Below are positions 59,568-64,000 of a stretch of DNA of 64,000 nt, piece after piece (position 1 is the stretch's first letter; every line of letters begins with the position of its first letter). Made by a program: the position numbers and the translations under genes. The stretch covers positions 248,001 through 312,000 of the forward strand of contig CAXXKP010000010.1 in the NCBI GenBank assembly GCA_963663665.2. The letters are read 5' to 3'. The stretch is from SABI01 sp963663665. GTDB taxonomy: Bacteria > Spirochaetota > Spirochaetia > Sphaerochaetales > Sphaerochaetaceae. Below the pieces are notes generated by a model. That model was not told the DNA's origin. It saw nothing but the letters and a program-made list of their open reading frames with translations, and did not search any database.

Positions 59568-60737
59568 ATGAAATCAAAGTCCCCATTACCTACGAGCTTA
59601 CTAATATTATCAGCTACCTCATTTTTAGGACAATTCACCATCTCTATGGTGAACCTTGCCCTTGTCTATTATTTAAGATTACAATTTTCTCTTTCTCCAC
59701 AAGGGATCGGTCTAAGTGTTGCCATATACACTTCCTCTTATTTTTTCTCCTGCTTTCTTGTTGATCCAATAGCCTCTAAAATTACACCATCTTTCTCGGT
59801 CCAAATCTCTCAATTCGGAATGCTTCTTTCATTAGTAATAGTTTTGATTACGACAAAAGTGGAAGTGGTCTTTGTCTCGCTTATCTTTTATGGCTTTTTT
59901 ATGGCTTTTTTATGGCCACAACTTGCAGCCTGGATTTCTCGAGGAAAAGAAGGAGCTACCTTATCACGTTCTACAGGGGCATTTAATGTGAGTTGGTCAA
60001 TTGGTGCTGCTCTTTCACCATTATTGACAGGCATTCTTGTGGAAACCTCTTCCAAGATCCCATTATATTTATCTCTCTTTCTTTTTCTCTCTGTGATAAT
60101 ACTATTACAAATTTCATCATCCTATATCCCCTCAATGAAAAGTGTTGAAAGTGAGCAAAAACGAAGAAAATCTGAACAAAGAGAAGATACATCCACTCCA
60201 TTACGCTATGTTTCATGGATTGGGAATTTGACACTTTATATAGCTCTCGCAGTCATTCTTACAATATTTCCTCTTTATGCACTCGACTCTCTTCCATTCT
60301 CAAAAAGTGGTGTAGGTTTTCTCCTATTTATGAGAGGTGCTAGTACAGTTGTAGTATTTTACCTACTAGGAGTTACAAGCTGGTGGCATTTTAACAAGAA
60401 AGCAATACTTGTGACTCTTATTCTTTTTTCATTATTAACAATTGGATCCACCCAGATATCCTCATTTTTTCTATATATTATCTTTTTTCTTGCATTTGGA
60501 GCTCTTTTCGCAACTATGTATACTTTCAGTATTTTTCACGGAGTAAGTGGATCTCTCAATAGATCGAAAAGGATGCTGATTCATGAAGCGATACTCACAA
60601 TAGGAACAGTCATAGGTAGTACTATGGGAGGATTTTTCTACCAGGAATTTGGGTATAATCAAGTAATGTACACCTGTGCAATCTTTGTACTACTCCCATT
60701 AGTAACTATGTTAGTTCAAAATATAACAAATAAATAA
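59568..60737 (+). CDS. Major facilitator superfamily transporter
   Basis: The 389-residue protein has about twelve hydrophobic helices in two six-helix halves joined by a charged loop near residues 185-205 (SVESEQKRRKSEQRED). Recognisable MFS features include the helix 4-5 region FMAFLWPQLAAWISRGKEG and SWSIGAALSPLLTGIL. Substrate is unknown; the layout resembles sugar or drug exporters. The ATG at 59568 has GGTGA a few bases upstream; an in-frame ATG at 59520 lacks a ribosome site, so the shorter form is preferred with moderate certainty. Confidence 0.78.
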   Translation: MKSKSPLPTSLLILSATSFLGQFTISMVNLALVYYLRLQFSLSPQGIGLSVAIYTSSYFFSCFLVDPIASKITPSFSVQISQFGMLLSLVIVLITTKVEVVFVSLIFYGFFMAFLWPQLAAWISRGKEGATLSRSTGAFNVSWSIGAALSPLLTGILVETSSKIPLYLSLFLFLSVIILLQISSSYIPSMKSVESEQKRRKSEQREDTSTPLRYVSWIGNLTLYIALAVILTIFPLYALDSLPFSKSGVGFLLFMRGASTVVVFYLLGVTSWWHFNKKAILVTLILFSLLTIGSTQISSFFLYIIFFLAFGALFATMYTFSIFHGVSGSLNRSKRMLIHEAILTIGTVIGSTMGGFFYQEFGYNQVMYTCAIFVLLPLVTMLVQNITNK

Positions 60738-60798
60738 AAGGTCTATACGAAACAACTCTTTTTTGAGACAATATAAAGAAATCTAACGGAGGATACAT

Positions 60799-62748
60799 AT
60801 GGCATCGACACTTACGTATAAAATATTAGCTGAGCATCTTAAAATTGGTGAATTAAAACAAGGTAATGAAATTGCAATTCTCATTGATCAGACACTCACA
60901 CAAGATGCGACTGGAACTATGGCTTATTTACAATTTGAAACATTAGGAATAGAAAGCGTTCAAAATGAACTAGCTGTTTCATATATTGATCACAATACTA
61001 TCCAAGTTGGATTCGAAAACGCTGATGATCATAAATATCTTGAAAGTGTAGCTAAAAAATACGGAATAGTCTTTTCTCGACCTGGAAATGGGATTTGCCA
61101 CCAAGTTCATCTTGAACGTTTTGGAGAACCTGGAAAAACACTTCTAGGAAGTGATTCTCACACTCCAACCGGTGGTGGTATTGGAATGATAGCTATAGGT
61201 GCTGGCGGGTTAGATATTGCTGTGGCAATGGGGGGAGGTCCTTTTCATATCATAGCACCAAAAGTTGTAGGGATTCACCTTACCAATACCTTACAAGATT
61301 TTGTAAGTGCAAAAGATGTTATTCTTACCGTTTTGGAAAAATATGGAGTAAAAGGTAATGTAAATACAGTCTTTGAATATTATGGAGACGGAGTTAAAAA
61401 CCTTACCGTTCCTGAACGAGCAACTATTTGTAATATGGGGGCAGAGTGTGGTGTAACAACATCGCTATTCCCCTCTGATGAGGTAACTAAACAATTCCTT
61501 AGTGCACATAACAGAGAAGCAAATTACCGCAAAATGAATGCAGATGTGGATGCTGTTTACGATGAAGTGTTTGAAATAGACTTATCATTGGTAGTCCCAA
61601 AGACAGCAGCTCCTCACTCCCCTGGGAATGTTGTTGATGTTAAAAAAGTAGCAGGTATGAAAGTTGATCAAGTTCTTATTGGTTCTTGTACCAATAGCTC
61701 TTATGCTGATTTATACCTTGTTGGACAACTTTTAAAAGGGAAAAAGATCAACCCATCGGTTTCACTTGGGATAGCCCCAGGATCTAGAGAAGTGCTCATG
61801 ATGCTATCTCAGGATGGATCCCTTGCAAATATGATTGCAAGCGGTGCGCGAATTTTAGAATCGGCATGTGGTTTTTGTATAGGAAATCATCAGTCTCCTG
61901 CAACTAATGCTGTATCTTTAAGAACAAATAACAGAAATTTTGAAGGTAGAAGCGGTACTAAAAGTGCTCAAGTCTATCTTGTAAGCCCTGAAACAGCAGT
62001 ATTAAGTGCACTCAGTGGGACCTTTACAGATCCCTTATCTCATCATGGTTTTTCTTTCCCAGAAAAACAAAAACCAAATTCTTTCTATGTAGATGATAGT
62101 ATGCTTGAATTTCCTCTTAATGATACCTCTAAAATAGAAATAGTGAGAGGCCCAAATATTGGACAACCTCCCTATGGGATACCTTTGCCAGATACTATTT
62201 CAGGTGTGGTAACTTTGAAAGCTGGAGATAAAATTACAACTGATCACATTATGCCAGCAGGACAGCGCTTAAAATATCGTTCAAATATACCACAATATGC
62301 GCATTATACCTTTGAAGGAGTAGATCCTACCTTCCATGATAGGTGTCAAGAGAATCAAAAGAACAACATTAATAATATTGTGGTTGCAGGGTCTAGCTAT
62401 GGACAAGGATCAAGTAGAGAACATGCTGCAATATGTCCTATGTATCTCGGAGTAAAAGTCATTATTACTAAATCGTTTGAACGAATACATCATACGAATC
62501 TCATAAACTTTGGAATACTTCCTCTTGAATTTGTTCAAGAGGAAGATTACGAAACTATCGATCAAGGTGATACCCTTACATTAGACACAATATTTGAACA
62601 AATAGAAAAGCACCTTGAAGATAATTCTCCGATAATTGTGAAAAATGTTACCAAAAATAATGAAATAAAGACAAAAGCACGGTTATCTAAATTGCAAGTG
62701 AAGTACCTCTTAGCAGGTGGATTGCTTGAATATACTAAAAGGAATTGA
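60799..62748 (+). CDS. acn: Aconitate hydratase
   Basis: Aconitase isomerises citrate and isocitrate with a [4Fe-4S] cluster. The 649-residue protein is the shorter aconitase form found in many anaerobes and organellar-type branches. It has LLGSDSHTPTGGGIGMIAIG, the cluster Cys in IGSCTNSSYADL and ACGFCIGNHQSPA (CxxC), and the swivel domain with TTDHIMPAG and AGSSYGQGSSREHAA. GGAGG precedes the ATG. It converges with citrate synthase across a terminator, so citrate can be both made and converted, giving the 2-oxoglutarate used by GdhA. Confidence 0.94.
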   Translation: MASTLTYKILAEHLKIGELKQGNEIAILIDQTLTQDATGTMAYLQFETLGIESVQNELAVSYIDHNTIQVGFENADDHKYLESVAKKYGIVFSRPGNGICHQVHLERFGEPGKTLLGSDSHTPTGGGIGMIAIGAGGLDIAVAMGGGPFHIIAPKVVGIHLTNTLQDFVSAKDVILTVLEKYGVKGNVNTVFEYYGDGVKNLTVPERATICNMGAECGVTTSLFPSDEVTKQFLSAHNREANYRKMNADVDAVYDEVFEIDLSLVVPKTAAPHSPGNVVDVKKVAGMKVDQVLIGSCTNSSYADLYLVGQLLKGKKINPSVSLGIAPGSREVLMMLSQDGSLANMIASGARILESACGFCIGNHQSPATNAVSLRTNNRNFEGRSGTKSAQVYLVSPETAVLSALSGTFTDPLSHHGFSFPEKQKPNSFYVDDSMLEFPLNDTSKIEIVRGPNIGQPPYGIPLPDTISGVVTLKAGDKITTDHIMPAGQRLKYRSNIPQYAHYTFEGVDPTFHDRCQENQKNNINNIVVAGSSYGQGSSREHAAICPMYLGVKVIITKSFERIHHTNLINFGILPLEFVQEEDYETIDQGDTLTLDTIFEQIEKHLEDNSPIIVKNVTKNNEIKTKARLSKLQVKYLLAGGLLEYTKRN

Positions 62749-62792
62749 ACATAATTCTTCTATCCAATACTTGAAAGTGAAATTAAAATATA

Positions 62793-62820
62793 AAAGGCTA
62801 GCCATCGGCTAGCCTTTAAT
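62793..62820. terminator. Bidirectional terminator between aconitase and citrate synthase
   Basis: AAAGGCTAGCC (62793-62803) pairs perfectly with GGCTAGCCTTT (62807-62817) around ATC, with A- and T-rich flanks on both sides. Confidence 0.8.
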
Positions 62821-62821
62821 T

Positions 62822-64000
62822 TTATCGTTCTTTAATATCGTGAACTTTTCTCACAAAAGGACCATCATAAACCTGACGAGGTCTACCAATTTTCCCATAA
62901 GGATCCTTTTTCCATTCTAACCAGTGAGCAATCCATCCAGGAAGACGACCTATTGCAAATAAAGTAGTGAACATATTAGTAGGTATGCCCATTTTTCTGA
63001 AAATCAGACCAGTATAAAAATCAACATTAGGATACAAACTCCTTTCAATAAAATACGGATCCTTTGTTGCAACATCTTCTAATTCGAGAGCTAATTCTAA
63101 TAGCGGATCAAGTTCTCCACTCTCCCCAAGAACCTCTTTACAAAGTCTTTTTGCAATTTTAGCTCTAGGATCAAAGGTTTTATATACTCTATGCCCAAAA
63201 CCCATGACTAAATATGAATTAGATCTATCTTTAGCTTTATCAACCATATCTTGAGCCGTCCAACCGTTTGCAATCGCTTCTTCAAGCATCTCAATAACTG
63301 CTTGATTTGCCCCTCCATGTTTATACCCCCAGAGAGCACAAATCCCTGCAGAAATTGAAGCATATAAATTAGCTTCACTGCTTGCTGTAAGGCGTACTGC
63401 CGTTGTTGAACAGTTTTGTTCATGGTCGGCATGTAAAATAAGAAGCTGGTTCAGAGCTTTGACGTGTAGTGGATTAATCTTATAATCCAATACAGGTGAA
63501 CTAAAAAGCATATTTAGAAAATTTTCACAATAGCTTAATTTATAAGAAGGGTTCACGAAGTCTTCTCCTAGCATATGCCTATATTGAAAAGCCGTGATGG
63601 TACGAATCTTTGAAACAAGACGAGTTACTGCAAAGTCAACCTGCATTTCAGGGTCAATATCATCCATATCTGGATAGAATGCGCTCAAAGACACACTCAT
63701 TGCAGCGAGAACTGACATTGGATGGGCATCAAAAGGATATCCTCTAAAGAAACTCTGCATATCATAATGAAGCAAAGATTCCTTATTGAGTAATTCTGCA
63801 TATCTTTTTCGTTCCTTATCATTAGGTAACTCACCTTTAATCAATAAATAAGCTACTTCAACAAAATCACATTTTTCGACAAGATCCTCAATATCATAAC
63901 CACGATAACGAAGGATACCCTGTTCACCATCAACAAAACATATGCTACTCGTACAACTTCCTGTATTTACAAAACCTGGATCGTAGGTAATATATCCAGT
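62822..64000 (-). CDS. gltA: Citrate synthase (5' end outside window)
   Basis: The frame stays open to the window edge and reads TYDPGFVNTGSC, then EQGILRYRGYDIEDL, a typical type II citrate synthase N-terminal region; the start is beyond 64000. About 392 residues are visible. Catalytic motifs include LHADHEQNCSTTAVRLT (first His), GALWGxKHGGANQAVIEML as LWGYKHGGANQAVIEML (second His) and GFGHRVYKTFDPRAKI (third His with Arg), and PNVDFYTGLIFRKMG near the end. It condenses acetyl-CoA and oxaloacetate to citrate. It converges with aconitase. Confidence 0.96.
   Translation of the reverse strand, partial: TGYITYDPGFVNTGSCTSSICFVDGEQGILRYRGYDIEDLVEKCDFVEVAYLLIKGELPNDKERKRYAELLNKESLLHYDMQSFFRGYPFDAHPMSVLAAMSVSLSAFYPDMDDIDPEMQVDFAVTRLVSKIRTITAFQYRHMLGEDFVNPSYKLSYCENFLNMLFSSPVLDYKINPLHVKALNQLLILHADHEQNCSTTAVRLTASSEANLYASISAGICALWGYKHGGANQAVIEMLEEAIANGWTAQDMVDKAKDRSNSYLVMGFGHRVYKTFDPRAKIAKRLCKEVLGESGELDPLLELALELEDVATKDPYFIERSLYPNVDFYTGLIFRKMGIPTNMFTTLFAIGRLPGWIAHWLEWKKDPYGKIGRPRQVYDGPFVRKVHDIKER

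Noticed and set aside
1..64000. CRISPR array, prophage, transposase or integron signature
   Set aside because: No regularly spaced repeats, no integrase or transposase motif and no terminal inverted repeats with target duplications were seen.

Overview
The window is a continuous piece of a low-GC (about one third G+C by eye), densely coded bacterial chromosome with about 50 protein genes, one tRNA gene and no insertion sequence, prophage or CRISPR array. Precursors of the two solute-binding proteins end in -FANGQSEQ and -VASGKKEE after the signal segment, and the gene set (citrate lyase with a tripartite transporter, xylBA, fucI/fucU, fused E1 alpha-beta, LrgAB, class I CarAB) fits a sugar-fermenting, probably anaerobic spirochaete such as a Sphaerochaetaceae member. 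That assignment is an inference; no rRNA or marker alignment was available.

Layout. 1-11.8 kb is a citrate-fermentation block: a propeller-type sensor kinase (5' end outside the window) and a LuxR-type regulator, then citC-citD-citE-citF, a TctC-TctB-TctA tricarboxylate transporter and a citX-citG fusion. 11.8-16.6 kb (minus strand) carries gdhA and an mtaD-mtnA-AEC transporter operon. 16.7-22.9 kb holds fucI and fucU, divergent around a cre/LacI-like operator, and xylB-xylA divergent from an AraC-type regulator. 22.9-30.1 kb has LrgAB (minus) divergent from deoR-E2-E3-E1, probably a pyruvate transport and oxidation module. 30.1-35.4 kb is a four-gene sugar or polyol operon (PHP protein, N-terminally extended SDR, SorE-like reductase, rhamnulokinase-like kinase). 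35.4-40 kb is carAB behind a striking multi-site palindromic operator, followed by tRNA-Pro(CGG).

40-47.5 kb contains housekeeping genes: a membrane-anchored PPIC foldase, an HD hydrolase, two PfkB kinases, typA and asnA. 47.5-49.2 kb is a very AT-rich island with a ParA ATPase and a small RHH-like partner, resembling a plasmid partition cassette. 49.2-54.4 kb has uvrD, a COG2426 membrane protein, a DUF362-ferredoxin protein, an RsmB-like methyltransferase and a hemolysin-III-family protein. 54.5-57 kb is a polar amino-acid ABC transporter. The end holds a PAP2-like membrane protein, an InlB/MucBP-repeat lipoprotein, an MFS transporter, aconitase and a citrate synthase cut by the right edge.

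Main signals worth pursuing: (i) a stem that buries both the Shine-Dalgarno and the start codon of the 46.4 kb ribokinase and is followed by a U-rich tract; (ii) four copies of TTGTTGCA, including a 27-bp palindrome, before carA; (iii) an inverted repeat lying on the parA promoter inside an AT-rich island; (iv) at least five genes whose -10 box ends 6-9 bases before the ATG with no Shine-Dalgarno, suggesting frequent leaderless mRNAs; (v) LrgAB next to a 2-oxoacid dehydrogenase operon; (vi) the PHP/SDR/SorE/RhaB operon of unknown substrate.
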